A DNA stretch of 64,000 bases from contig NC_085865.1 of NCBI RefSeq assembly GCF_034702125.1, forward strand, positions 24,456,567-24,520,566. The letters are read 5' to 3'. Below the pieces are notes generated by a model, which saw only the letters and a program-made list of their open reading frames with translations, searched no databases and had not been told where the DNA came from. Source of the stretch: Engraulis encrasicolus (taxonomy: Eukaryota > Chordata > Actinopteri > Clupeiformes > Engraulidae). Below are positions 13,366-24,248 of the stretch, one piece after another. Made by a program: the position numbers and the translations under genes. Numbering within the stretch: the stretch's first letter is position 1; every line of letters begins with the position of its first letter.

Positions 13366-13876
13366 GTAAACAACCTTTCGTTTACTCTAATATTTTCACG
13401 TAACTGACGCTGGCGCTCATAACACAAGTTAATAAAACGACCAGACAACAGCAACGTTTATTTTGTGATGCCTGCATGTTTGTTCGCAGTTTTGGTTGAA
13501 CAAATGTATAGCTTACAGAACAATTTGTTCCGTAACGTTTGTGCTGTGAGCTTCCTCTTACCTAACAGGTCGTAATAGTAATAGTAGTAGCTCTAGTGCT
13601 CGCCTCTCAGCGTCATAGCTGTCCCAAAAACAACACAAACAAACATTCATATCAAAACCGCTTTACATGAATTAAAGGGTGTGCTAAATGTCTGCAGGTA
13701 GGGGCATGTCCGTTTGTGTGTGAATGTGTGCATTCGAGATAGGAGGTAAGGGGATGGAGACTCCCAACTGAGATCGCTCCCGGACGTGCGGTCCCAGGTG
13801 TTTCTATCACTCCCGGACGTGCGGTCCTACCCGATTATATTTCACGTATTATCATATACTGCCACATACAAGCAAT

Positions 13877-13946
13877 TTAGGGTTAGGGTTAGGGTTAGGT
13901 TTAGGGTTAAGGTTAGGGTTAGGTTTAGGGTTAAGGTTAGGGTTAG
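13877..13946. repeat. Interstitial telomeric repeat (TTAGGG)n
   Basis: About 70 bases of TTAGGG with the variants TTAGGT and TTAAGG, the vertebrate telomere unit, at an internal position. Open frames through it (Arg-Val runs) are artefacts. Confidence 0.92.
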
Positions 13947-14444
13947 AAACAAAAAACTAACATCAACAAGATAACTGGCTCCGTCATATGGCGGTGGTAC
14001 CGATAGTCTGGCTAGTGGGAGCGAGATGAAATGGGAGCGTCCTGGGTTGGGAGCGTCAATCAGGGAATCGAGATAGGATAGGTGGGCAGCAAACACGAAC
14101 AAGGCTCGGTAGTTCTAGTGGAGAATACTTGGTCACATGCCACATTCGATCCAAAGAGACAGTTCAGCACATGGGCTATAAAACTTGGGCTAAGCCAAAG
14201 CACAAGGGTTTTTTTTTTCTTACTCAAAGCTCGACCAATTCCTCCAATGAAACATGTAGGCCTATGTGTCCAAGTTATAAATGAAGCAGGGTCATAGAGA
14301 TGTACATTATGGGAGGGGGGATACATATTGTTGGTCTTGACATGCCTTTGTTAAACATATGGGAGCAATACCACATTGCATCCCAAATGTATGCGCCAGT
14401 GCATAATGCATATGTTGATGAGGAGTCTCCTTTCAATGTTTCAG

Positions 14445-14511
14445 ATGGCCTTGACTCTTGCTGACAGAGCAGTGGGGGCCATCATTGGAGCGGCAGTTGC
14501 TGATGCTGCAG
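14445..14511 (+). CDS. selenoj: selenoj coding exon 1
   Basis: Encodes the first hydrophobic helix, MALTLADRAVGAIIGAAVAD. The ATG follows directly after ttcag. The donor is gtactg; intron phase 1. Confidence 0.88.
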
Positions 14512-17500
14512 GTACTGTATTGAACAGATGTTGCACGTTTCAGATGCTAATATGTGTAACCACATGATGCCTTTTGTGTTAAATAATAGCATCTATGCTG
14601 TTATTTAACACAAAAGGCATCATGGTATGCCATAGAGCAGGGGTGCCCAACCTTTTTTTAACCGAGATCTACTTTTGAAGTTGATGGTCTGCCGTGATCT
14701 ACCAAGTCAAATTTAAGGATGTCGGTGTGAAAATTTTAGATCACCATTTATTAATCACCATTATTATGCACAAAATGTTTTTAGTAGGCTACTATGGCCG
14801 TATCTTTTCAGTGTGTTTTTAAAGTGTGTTGAATAGCCTATGTTTACAAAGCAATTGCAGCACTGATATGCAGAGATAATTTCAGTCATACACAAGTCAT
14901 AAACAACTGAAACAATTTCAAAATGATAAACATTTGGTATATAAAATGCATATGTAGGCACAAAGGCCATATTTCTAAAATATGATGAAGCATCATGCCT
15001 TCAGTGGTACAAATTAAAAAGGGCTCAGAAATTCACCATTTGTTATTGGTAAAAAGTAGGCTAGTTAAGTTCACTTTACTATGAGAGAGAGAGGGAGAGA
15101 GAGAGAGAGATGAGAGAACTCATTGGATTGGTTAACACCCCTGTTAAGAATGACTTCTTCTATGAAGGTTTTTTTTCAGCTCTCTGGGACAGTAGCACAG
15201 CAAAGGCTTTCTATTGTGAGTTTGTCCAATCGTTTTGTCCACAACTGGAGCAAGAAACAGCACAAATTGAAGTGAATTCCATACATGTCAGCAACTAACA
15301 TTTCCCTGACACGCGGCACTCGATGTAAACGCAGTTAGCGATGATACATGCGACTAGCGATTTGGACGAAGATTCTCGCACATCGCCGCGTCATAACGCA
15401 TCGTTGCGCACATGTTCTGTTACTGATCCGATGTTACATGTGTGCGCACATGAATCAACTGCAATACCCTGACGGTCACTTCCTAATGCTTTCCCCTCAT
15501 TCTGTGTTACCGTGGGACTAATTATCTAACCAATACAGTACCAGCAGCTTGCTACATAGCCTACTTTTGAAAGACAATATTTCCCCCGTCACATTACATG
15601 TCTCGCGATCGACTGCCACTCCCCTCGAGATCGACTGGTAGCTCGCGATCGACAGGGTTGGGCACCCCTGCCATAGAGCCTCTCTCCCTGTTTACGTAGA
15701 TTAGTAATGCTGACTAAGTTACTGCAGCATTAGGCCCCCTAGTTGGCAGTAGTCTTATCATGGCTTGCCATCTGTACACTGAACACCAATGCCATGTTGA
15801 TAAGCAATTTGGCACGCATCATGAAAGTATTTTTGTTTGTGCACAGCAGACGTTGGCTAATATTTAACACCTTTTGACTATTAAAGAGCGATTGTGGCAC
15901 TAGATATATTTATCGGCTGTTAACTATATGTGAAGGAAACAAAATTACGTGAGCTTTTTGCATTTGTCTCTCTGCACCCTCTATCGCCACCAGGGCTGGG
16001 CCCCGGACAAAGCCATCTGAAAGGCCCCCCACCCAATGTAAACAATTTTACGGGGACCCAATTCTGCCCCCACTCTCCTATCCTCCCTCTCTTGGGCCTG
16101 GGACAACTGGACCCTTTGTGCACCCCCTCCCTTCGGCTTCCCTTTCGTTGAACCGCCCTATGCTGCGTAGCAATTCCTTCAATGGCTACATTCCCTTCAC
16201 TCTTTCTCATTTGTTACTTTTACATGAGACATTTAATTTAATTCCAAAGTAGACTCAAGTAAGATCAAAGTAAACTCAGCAGAACTATTTAATTCAGAAT
16301 TATTAATTCGGAATTAGAAACGTTATGTAAATGTAGTCATTGAGACGTTTAGTCCCTCATTCCTTTAGAGATTTTTTTTTGTCAGTGGGTGTGGATAGGA
16401 AATGCTTATTCTTCAAAATTGCCTCTAAATCCATAATAGCAGCAGCAGTCAGGCTATGTCTGTCTAGACTTCTGAGGATCACAAGGAGGTCACCATCCAT
16501 TCTTCCAATAGTGAAACATTCCCACTCATTCGCTAAAGCTAGAGGGGAAATTCCTTTGTCCAATCGTGCACTTCCTCGTTTGATTGTTTTCATTTCCTTG
16601 TTTGTTGTTTGTACGGTAGCCCAGCCTCTTCACTGGAACTACCGACCGGAGAGGCTAAAGGAGCTTTTGGATGAGCTGGAGCCGTCTCCAGAGTTTCGAC
16701 CCGAGTCTGCCAACCCCTTTTACGTCAGGAAGACGGGGGAGCAGTCCTGCTATGGAGACCAGGCCTATGTACTGCTGGAGTCCCTGGTAGAGTGTGGGGG
16801 TGAGGCATCTTTGCCCATGCTTTATGAAGTGTGCACCTGTACTGCCATGCTTAAAGAATAGGTTGAATTGCTCTGTTTGTCTTTTTGAGGAATGTTTGTA
16901 AACACGGCTCGTTATTTGCCACTACCACTATTGTACATATTTTTTAATACTTCTCTTTTTCTATGTTCTAAATAGATCAAATTCCAATTTCTGTTGTGGA
17001 TGATGTGTCTGTATTTTTTTTGTTTGCAGCACTACACCAAATCAAGTAACTGACTTTATTTCCAAACTAGGTGTGAATGCAGGAGACCTCGCAAAGCGCA
17101 CATACAAGTTTTTTGGCCCAGAGACGGTGTACGACCTTCCTCTCAACAACCCTTACAGAGAGAAAGGAGGTGAGTGTTTTGAGTCCTTCAGAAGATGGCC
17201 CCATGGGTCCCAGAGAAAGAGGGACAGATAAGCAAAAGAGTGTAAGCACTTGACATCTGATCCCTCAACACTTCTGCTCTGATTCCTGCCGCCTGCTCTG
17301 GTCACTAAAGCACAACAGACCTTGTATCCAATCTACAAAGCTAACTGTAACTGTGACCAATAAATAATGACAATTGTGACAGATAAATAATGTTTTAGTT
17401 CTTTTTTTTAAGAGAAAAGGCCTAAACAATCTTTAGCATCTTCACATTAATGCATATTATATCATCATGTTACGGCAATATCTAATAGTAATATTAATAT

Positions 17501-20500
17501 GGGTATTACTATTAATATTATTTTTTGCACGTGTAAGTAACAGATGCCAACTAGCTGAGTTTGCCAGAAAAGCGTTAGTAAACCTGAGTGCTGAGCTACC
17601 GGGCTGCACCTTTAGCTCAGCGATATCATGCTGTGCCTTCCATTCCTGAACTGAAGCGTTAACTGGTAGGTTGCCGTTTCAAGCCCTGAGTGGCGAACTA
17701 GCACAGGAGGAGCTCAGTTATACTGGTGTCATACCCAGGGGTGAATTTCTCGAAACCAAAGTTGCTTACTACATTAGCTACTTCGTTGCTTTCAATGCAT
17801 TTTCCCATTGGCAACTACGGAAGTTGCTAACAGGCTAACAACTTCCCTTTTGAGAAACTCATACCTGTAGACCCGGCATGGGAATGAGGTTTCGGGGGGT
17901 GAGTGTAACGAATGCCAACTAGTAGAGTTCAGCAGTAGAACTTAAGTAAACCTCCCTCCCAAAGCCTCATACAGTATTGGCAGCGCTCTGCTATCTGTCT
18001 GGACCTTTAGCTCAGCGATGTCATGCGGTGCCTCCCATGTCCGACATAGAGCATTGACGTGGCAGGTTCAAGCCCTGAGTGGCCAACTAGCGCAGATTAC
18101 CTCAGTTACACATGTGCACAAAGGGGGAAGACCATTCTTGAAAAATGAAAATGACTCTCTGTTCTGTTTCTATGTCTGTGTCCTTCGTAGGGCCCAAGGC
18201 TGAGCTTCCTATTCCTGGGCCTTGGAGGCATGGAAGCATCAAAGGCTTCATCAAGAACGTGGATGCTGGCAAGGAATCAACAGGTAATGTTCTCATTAGA
18301 AAACAACTCTGTAACTACCGCACAGCGAAATGGTCAGTATGCGGGAGCTATACAGTTATTTTTCTTCTGATTCCGCGACCTATGGGTCATCTCCAAAGTA
18401 CCTGCCAGCTGAGGTGTGCAAAACAATCACCAGTTGAATGTTGCTCTCATGAATGCTGTACTACTGTTCTCTATTTTTCTCTTGTACTATCAGAGGTTGC
18501 TCTGCCTACAAATGTGCTGTCTTAATGAGACACTAAGTAGGATTTTCAAGTTAATGAATTACCTTCACAAGTCAGCTGGAGTCATTCATAGACGAACAGT
18601 GTCTCTCCCTACCGCTTTTGTGGTTCGTTGTCAGAATTTGCCACATGTAGCTTTAAAAATTACGTACCTCCGACAGGCTTGTTGGGGGCGCCACAAAGAC
18701 AGCTGAGCATGACTTTAAGGTCTATATAAGCTATACAGATGATGATCCTCTTTCGGTTTTGAGAAAACAGATGTACATGGACACAAAAATCATTAGCATA
18801 GAGCCACAGGATGTTTTTTGCAATGTAATGTACAATGATATCTTTTAATCTGAAACACATTCACTATCCTGTAGAGAACAAGCCTCAAGGCCTGTTTTAT
18901 AGAACTCTGATGATATAACCTGATCTCATAGCTTACAGGAAAAGCTATTGTCTTGTGACTCAGGTTTCATTTAATTTTTTAAGAGACATTACAGTTTACA
19001 GACAAATATCAATATCAATCAGGAAGCTGAAATCCCATCACTTGGAGTGGCCTATTTGGTATTGTCTACCATAGTTGAATCTGGTCATTTGTTTTCAATT
19101 GAGATTAGATTTTTTTGTGATGGCAAAGATCCATCAGTTATGCCATTATCAAACACTATTCAAAGGAAATTAAAAAATTGGCTGGATATTTTGTTTGGAT
19201 TTGCAATGGCTCGAATCAATACATAGTGTGCACTTTTTTGTAACCCTTGTAAAAGTGACTGTCCAACACAAGTCAACACGGTATACATTGCATGCAGAAG
19301 TTTTCCACCTCTCGCGCACGTCCAAACTCATTCGCCACTCAAGGCACTAATGACGTGGAACACCAGTGGTCCCAAACTTATTTTTCGCCGTGACCCCATT
19401 TTGGACCTTAGAATATTCATGTGACCCTCACCCTCCCATATTCCAAAAGGCAAACATTTGTCCATTTTTGTTCAGGAAAAGTATACATTTAGCCATACAG
19501 CTAAAAACTGTTACAAACCAATTTATGGAATTGTGCTAACTGTTAACCTGTACTGTTAAACTGTTAGCCTGTGTTTGTTATGCAAAATTCCATCTCTCTA
19601 AGCACAAAGGTTACACTATTGTGTCTGTTGTGGGTCTCCTCAGGCTGTGACGATGACAACCAGATGGATGGGATAACGAAGCTGGCCCCCGTAGTGGCCC
19701 TGTACGCCGGCAGGCCCGAGATGCTAGAGAGGGTCGAGGACGCCATACGTGTCACCCAAAACAACGACATGTGTGTGGCTGTCACCCTGGTCGCAGCCAG
19801 GTATAGTAGTAGTAGACCCCCTGGCACAGCAGCCTGAATACAGCAATCAGGAGGAGAATAATGAGCTATTCTGCGACTGATTTTTCCAAGCGAAGAAATG
19901 ATTGAATGTATTTAGCTTTTCAACCGCAACAAGCTGCTGTTGATTGAGGTCCTTGAATTGACATGTCATCGTTAGCAAGGATGCATGCTTTCTAGCATGA
20001 CGAGCACACATTGCCAGAATTCTTTTAGCCTTGGTATTGGGACTATTTTAAACTGCATCCTGTCTTTCAATGTCCGTCAATCATTTCTAACTGCCATCCA
20101 ATCAGCATCCCTGTTAGATATTTTACATATTGTACCGTTTATATTTTTTCAGATTCCTGGAGCATTTTATTCTTAATGGCCCAGATCCCAAGGCCTTGGA
20201 TACTGTGTTGGCGCAGCTAAACGACCCAAAAAGGAATAATCCGCAGGATCTAGACAAAGCAATGGCAGGTATGACAGCTGACAACTAGCCGGAGCATACC
20301 CATGCTGCCTTGTGCGGTCATTACGATCTGAAGGACAGCATTGAAGCCCTGACTGAAATGTTCGCCTGAATTTGGGATTCCAACCACAGAATGGGGGAGG
20401 GCAAGCCATAATAGACAAACGGAAGCTTATTGTTTGTTTATGGGTTCACCATGTCCACCTGAGATGTGAAACCAGCTTTAGATTTAGATTTTAAATAGTT

Positions 20501-22162
20501 TAGATCAACCTACCCTACAGGAAAATGAATACAGTAGATGGCTTCCAGACTACTATATGCCACTTGTAGTCTGGTGATGGCCAACAACAAGCGAGTGATC
20601 TCCAACAATACTTATGCCACTCAAGTGCGTCTTTGCAACTTTGTTTACAAGGCAGCTAATATGCTATAGCTAATAGACAGCTATAAAGATGGAGACTATG
20701 GCTGAAAATGCACTATAGATCCTCAGCTTTAGAACTGGCTCTTTGGAGCATTTTATGGGCCACTACAGCCCTTCTGATGGGCTGATTGGCTTTGAGTGCA
20801 ACAATTATGACGTTACTGAAAGAGAGTAAAATGCAGGAAACCCGGACTCCACGCTGTCTGACCTCGTTTTTTATGGGCCACGTGGAAAGTGTTAAAACCA
20901 GCATTTCAGCAAGAGTAACTCTCTTCCTTTCTCTCTTTCTCTCTCTCTCTCTCTTTCGCTCTCTCTCTCGCTCTCTCTCGCTCTCTCTCCCTTTCATCAC
21001 TGCAGCACACATCCATCAGGTCAAGGAGAACCTGGCTAAGCCTGCCCAGGAGCTGATACCTGCCGTGTTCACTAACGCATGAGGTACGCCCTGTAGGCTC
21101 TAATCACCAGCGACCGCACGCTGGCCCCAGCAGGAGCCAGTCTGTTCTTTTTGGCGCCACCTTGTTATTGTCAGCACAGGGCTGAGCCCAGATCAGCTCG
21201 CCCGCTCGCTCAGTTCCGGCAGAGGGGCTGCTCCGGTCTCGCCTTTGATCCCCACAATTAATGAATCAGCCATTCTTACGATACTACAGACATGTGTGCA
21301 GCTAACACCCTATTCTACACCCCTCCCCACCTTCTTTCTCCCTAAAAGAATATTTATTACTGTGGAATGGTCTACAAATCTGAAATGTAGTTTTGTGTAT
21401 ATAGGCCAACGCATTTAGTGCAAAGTCAGTTTAAACTGTAAATTGACCATGGCACCCTGTCTTTGTTCATCATTTGAAAGTGTTTCTAACACAAACTAAC
21501 ACAGACTGGTATGTAACATTGTAAACTGTATGATATCGATATCATTTTAAGTACCGGTAGTAGGTTTTTCTGTGTTGTCTTTAATTTGGAAAGCGTAACT
21601 TTTAGTTGATTTTTTTTTTCGGAACTAGTAACCTTGTCTTCTATTTTAATAATCTGTATTGTTTAACATACAATACCTAACGTCTAATGAAAGGAATTCA
21701 AGTTACACATATACTCCTAGAATAAATGTGATCGCAAATAACACAGATGGTTTCAATAAAAGGAACTATGGGCATCAGTGTTTTTCATGGTTGACCCTTT
21801 CCATATGCATAGCTTCTCTTCCATTCATCATTTGGCAGGTGCATTCCGAGGCACATTGCAACAATATATAGCACTGTAAAATGGTTCTTGCAGTATCAAC
21901 ATTATAACTTAGTCTGATATTTTATCCCATAGTTTATCCCACTCTTGCCATCCACTGTACCATACCTCAGGTTTGCCAGGTGCGTTCCAAGGCGCATTGC
22001 ACGGAGTCCTGACGTCCAGCCAGCTGGATGAGGCGGTCCGGACCACCATGCGATGCGGGGGATGCACCTGCAGTCGATCCTCCTTCATCGGGGCCTGCTT
22101 TGGGGCTCAGGTAAGATGATGAGAAGTGACTTTAAAAAAAACAAAAACATTTTTTTTATTAC

Positions 22163-22228
<66 letters not shown>

Positions 22229-24248
22229 AGGAAATTACCACAGAAAACCCAGGTCCTTGGATGATGGTATGGCACCTTTGCCCTCTGATACTCTTGTAGA
22301 GAGTTACTTGTGCACAATCCCTGGTGCTGAACAAAAAGATTACGTATTTTTTTTAAATAAGGTTCGCACACTTCTTTGGATTTTTTCTTCTTGAAGTTAT
22401 TTTTTCTTCTTTTTATTCATTCATTCTATGGCAATGACGTTTCGACCTCTCTGATGAATCTGATGAAGACCGAGAGGTCGAAACTTCATTGCCATTGAAT
22501 GAATGAATAAAAAGAAGAAAAAATAACTTAAAGAAGAAAAAATCTGTACGAAAAAGTGTGCGAACCTTATTTCAAAAAATACCTTTGCCCTCACAATGCT
22601 CTCATGATGAGGAGTTTACCTTTGCTTTTTATTTCCTTTGTCTCGTGGTAATTGTTTTTGTAACACTTTTACACTTTTTAACTACCCCTAGAAACTTTAT
22701 AAGCAGTTTATTAACATGCATTAATGAACTTATCATAAACAAAACATTTTCAAATGTTTGTGAATGGTAAGAAGCAAACCATAACCGCACAGTAGAGTGG
22801 GAATGAACTTCTACTGGATGAGTTGTATGTGTGTTTGCCTGAATACCTCTATATCAAGTGGTTTCATACCTTCTGGTTTTTAAAGGAGAAATGTCCAGGA
22901 CAGATGCGACTGTGCTGTGTCTGCTGTGTTAACATAGCATTTCTTGCTGATATACAAACATTTGTAAATGTTTTTTTACAATTAGTTCATTGTTTATGAA
23001 GCTTTTAGAGGTAGTTATTCTGAAGTGTTATCATTGTTTTATTTCCTGCCTTGCTTTAGTAGAGTAAATGGTGTTTCAGATCTGAGGTAAGAAAGGTGTT
23101 TCCCTGCACTTTCCTTTTCTTTCCTTTTCTTTGCCACATTATAGATGTTTAATAATTTCCCACCTGGGTTCAGTAGATGTTTCAGGGCTCAAGTACCATG
23201 ATATGTGATTCGTGTTTCATGTCCCACCTTGGCTAAGTATAAAATGGTGTTTGGAAGCTCAGTTATGATAAGAGACTTTTCCCTTCAGATATGTTTCCTT
23301 GTCTGGTGAGATTTGTTTTATCGCCCGCCGTGTCTCAGTATTGCAAAGGGCATTTCAGGGTTCAGGTACATTTATTATGACAATGTTATCCTTCCTTTTT
23401 CATTTCCTTGTCTGGTGGTGATATTTGTTTTATTACTGCATTGCAGTAGCTCAGTAAGGGAATGGCCATTTTAGGGCTAAGGTACACTTGTCGTGAGCAC
23501 TTTGGTTTCCTTGTCTTGTGATATTTGTCCTATATCCCGCCTTGGCCTAGTAGGCTAAACGGTGGCAATGAGAGTAGTAATGTGTGTGGGCACGCTGCCC
23601 AATCTGCAAAGGCACGGGGATGTTGTTTTTTCCTCAGTAGCAGCCTACTTTTTTGTCAATTACCAGAAGCATTATAGATAATTACCCTAAGAAGGTTCCT
23701 GTCTATAGCATCCCCATGGGTATTGTGGCAGTAGTGCGAGTCCGATTGAAGACGTTTGGTGTGGTCTTGCATCCTATATCTGTCCTCAGATAACACACAC
23801 ACAGGCTCAAAGACAAGCTAGAGTATGGGAACAACACTCACACATTCCTACTTTTTTGATTACACATTATGTAAATGGCATGCAACCTGGGACTTCTGGG
23901 GACAATAAATTGGTCTTCAGTGTAATGGGAGGGGGGGGTCCTGTTTATGAGCATGTGTGTACAGTTCGCTTACATCCATGGCTTCTCTGCTTGCTTTACT
24001 GCTGCCAAAGTCATTGGTCAGCTCTCGGTAATGGATGTTGTTTACTGGCTTGAGAAATCACTTCTTTTAGTGTGTGCGTGCGTTGCCTTTTTGTGCTCTG
24101 CCTTTCAGATGGGCGTCATGGCGTTGATCGGTTTTGTCTGTGTTTTCAGGTGGGCCCTGCGGGGATCCCTGAGGCCTGGAAGAGCAAGACCCTGAGATAT
24201 CCACTGCTGCTCCAGCTAGCCACCAAGCTCGTCAGCCAGAGGCCTTAA
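14445..24248 (+). CDS. selenoj: Selenoprotein J (ADP-ribosylglycohydrolase/J1-crystallin-like), nine exons, in-frame UGA
   Basis: Coding exons: 14445-14511, 16620-16799, 17071-17169, 18191-18283, 19644-19800, 20153-20268, 21006-21083, 21971-22110, 24150-24248. They join in frame with GT-AG introns to 1029 bases: 342 residues plus TAA. The protein belongs to the ADP-ribosylglycohydrolase fold, starting MALTLADRAVGAIIGAAVAD and ending IPEAWKSKTLRYPLLLQL...VSQRP. Exon 7 contains TGA (21080-21082) in the context PAVFTNA-U-GLPGAFQGALHG. The frame stays open and family-like through two more exons, so the TGA is read as selenocysteine 263. SECIS-like hairpins lie in the 3' UTR. The C-terminal metal motif of active hydrolases (GGDTDT) reads GGCTCS here, so hydrolase activity is doubtful. 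SelJ is known from fishes and related to jellyfish J1-crystallins. Function is unproven. A truncated non-selenium protein stopping at 262 is the alternative reading, but exon 8-9 conservation argues against it. Confidence 0.93.
14563..14624. repeat. Near-perfect hairpin in selenoj intron 1
   Basis: Left arm 14563-14592 and right arm 14595-14624 pair at 29 of 30 positions around a two-base loop. It starts 51 bases after the exon 1 donor. It is probably a small foldback element. Confidence 0.9.
14638..15670. mobile_element. hAT (Charlie-like) element, 1033 bases
   Basis: Ends are CAGGGGTGCCCAACC and GGTTGGGCACCCCTG, perfect inverted repeats. It is flanked by an exact 8-base duplication ccatagag (14630-14637 and 15671-15678). 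The interior includes a repeated ctcgcgatcgac motif near the right end and no intact transposase. It lies in selenoj intron 1. Confidence 0.9.
15671..16619. other. Rest of selenoj intron 1
   Basis: Holds the interspersed GC-rich repeat at 15990-16150 and otherwise nothing recognised. The open frame extending upstream of exon 2 from 16340 is intron read-through. Confidence 0.5.
15990..16150. repeat. Interspersed GC-rich repeat (copy of the 8455 block)
   Basis: gggccccggacaaagccatc-tgaaagg and ctcttgggcctgggacaac parallel 8484-8575 with divergence. Confidence 0.55.
16620..16799 (+). CDS. selenoj: selenoj coding exon 2
   Basis: Encodes QPLHWNYRPERLKELL through YGDQAYVLLESLVECG. The QPLHW block and the YGDQ block match family positions, but the usual paired aspartates (DD) are reduced to GDQ. 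Donor is gtgagg; phase 1. Confidence 0.9.
17071..17169 (+). CDS. selenoj: selenoj coding exon 3
   Basis: Encodes VNAGDLAKRTYKFFGPETV and NNPYREKG. The acceptor at 17069-17070 is chosen because the upstream acceptor near 17030 leads into an in-frame stop. Phase 1 at both ends. Confidence 0.85.
17600..17736 (+). mobile_element. tRNA-derived SINE, diverged copy A
   Basis: Contains an A-box-like ttagctcagcgatatcatg and a B-box-like gttgccgtttcaagccctg, followed by agtggcgaactagc. A better-preserved copy lies at 17905-18110. Confidence 0.55.
17737..17870. mobile_element. MITE with GGGGTG-ATTTCTCGAAA ends
   Basis: Starts ggggtgaatttctcgaaac and ends with the inverse ttttgagaaactcatacc. A closer-to-consensus copy is in the sh3glb1 3' UTR (61200-61331), with the shared interior gttgct-acta...gctaactacgttagc. 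Confidence 0.65.
17905..18110 (+). mobile_element. tRNA-derived SINE, copy B
   Basis: A-box-like cctttagctcagcgatgtc and B-box ggcaggttcaagccctgag, then ccaactagcgcagatt. Same family as 17600-17736. Confidence 0.6.
18191..18283 (+). CDS. selenoj: selenoj coding exon 4
   Basis: Encodes PKAELPIPGPWRHGSIKGF and IKNVDAGKEST. Phase 1 at both ends. Confidence 0.88.
18284..19643. other. selenoj intron 4
   Basis: No exon seen. The phrase cagtggtcccaaacttattt at 19362-19382 looks like one end of an old hAT element; its partner end was not found. Confidence 0.5.
19644..19800 (+). CDS. selenoj: selenoj coding exon 5
   Basis: Encodes CDDDNQMDGITKLAPVVALY and a helical block ending DMCVAVTLVAAR. The acidic DDD-N-QMDG run is the best remaining candidate for a metal-binding site. 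Donor gtatag; ends in phase 2. Confidence 0.9.
20153..20268 (+). CDS. selenoj: selenoj coding exon 6
   Basis: Encodes FLEHFILNGPDPKALDTVLA then LNDPKRNNPQDLDKAMA. Donor gtatga; phase 1. Confidence 0.9.
20925..20991. repeat. (CT)n tract before selenoj exon 7
   Basis: Imperfect CT/CTTT/CTCG run that also serves as a long polypyrimidine tract for the acceptor at 21004-21005. Confidence 0.9.
21006..21083 (+). CDS. selenoj: selenoj coding exon 7 with the selenocysteine codon
   Basis: Encodes HIHQVKENLAKPAQELIPAV, then FTNA and TGA (21080-21082). Only one base separates the TGA from the donor at 21084. Two further exon junctions lie downstream, so failure to insert selenocysteine should expose the mRNA to nonsense-mediated decay. 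Confidence 0.9.
21835..21862 (+). pseudogene. Partial copy of the start of selenoj exon 8
   Basis: The sequence ggcaggtgcattccgaggc and following acattgca matches 21976-21999 (ccaggtgcgttccaaggc, gcattgca) with A/G transitions, 137 bases upstream of the true exon. The copy includes an AG at its left end, so it could act as a decoy acceptor. Confidence 0.6.
21971..22110 (+). CDS. selenoj: selenoj coding exon 8
   Basis: Directly continues the frame after TGA: GLPGAFQGALHGVLTSSQLD, then RCGGCTCSRSSFIGACFGAQ. The C-x-x-C-x-C cysteine cluster replaces the metal-binding aspartates of active family members. Phase 0 donor gtaaga. Confidence 0.92.
22166..22226. repeat. (GA)n microsatellite in selenoj intron 8
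   Basis: Pure GA run. Confidence 0.97.
22344..22583. mobile_element. Foldback element with about 100-base arms
   Basis: Left arm (aataaggttcgcacac ... ggcaatgacgtttcgacctc) is mirrored by the right arm (gaggtcgaaacttcattgcc ... gtgtgcgaacctta). The short centre carries tgatgaagacc. No coding capacity. It lies in selenoj intron 8. Confidence 0.85.
22584..24149. other. Rest of selenoj intron 8
   Basis: No exon seen. From 23030 to 23560 there are several loosely repeated phrases (tttccttgtctggtg, gttttatt-cccgcc, tttcaggg) suggesting a degenerate tandem array of about 110-130 bases. Confidence 0.45.
24150..24248 (+). CDS. selenoj: selenoj coding exon 9 (C-terminus)
   Basis: Encodes VGPAGIPEAWKSKTLRYPLL and QLATKLVSQRP, then TAA. 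GIPEAW is the typical C-terminal block of the glycohydrolase family. Confidence 0.92.
   Translation: MGPAGIPEAWKSKTLRYPLLLQLATKLVSQRP

Noticed and set aside
16340..16619. Upstream extension of the frame entering selenoj exon 2
   Set aside because: The acceptor at 16618-16619 and the join with exon 1 give the family N-terminus; the upstream part has no similarity.
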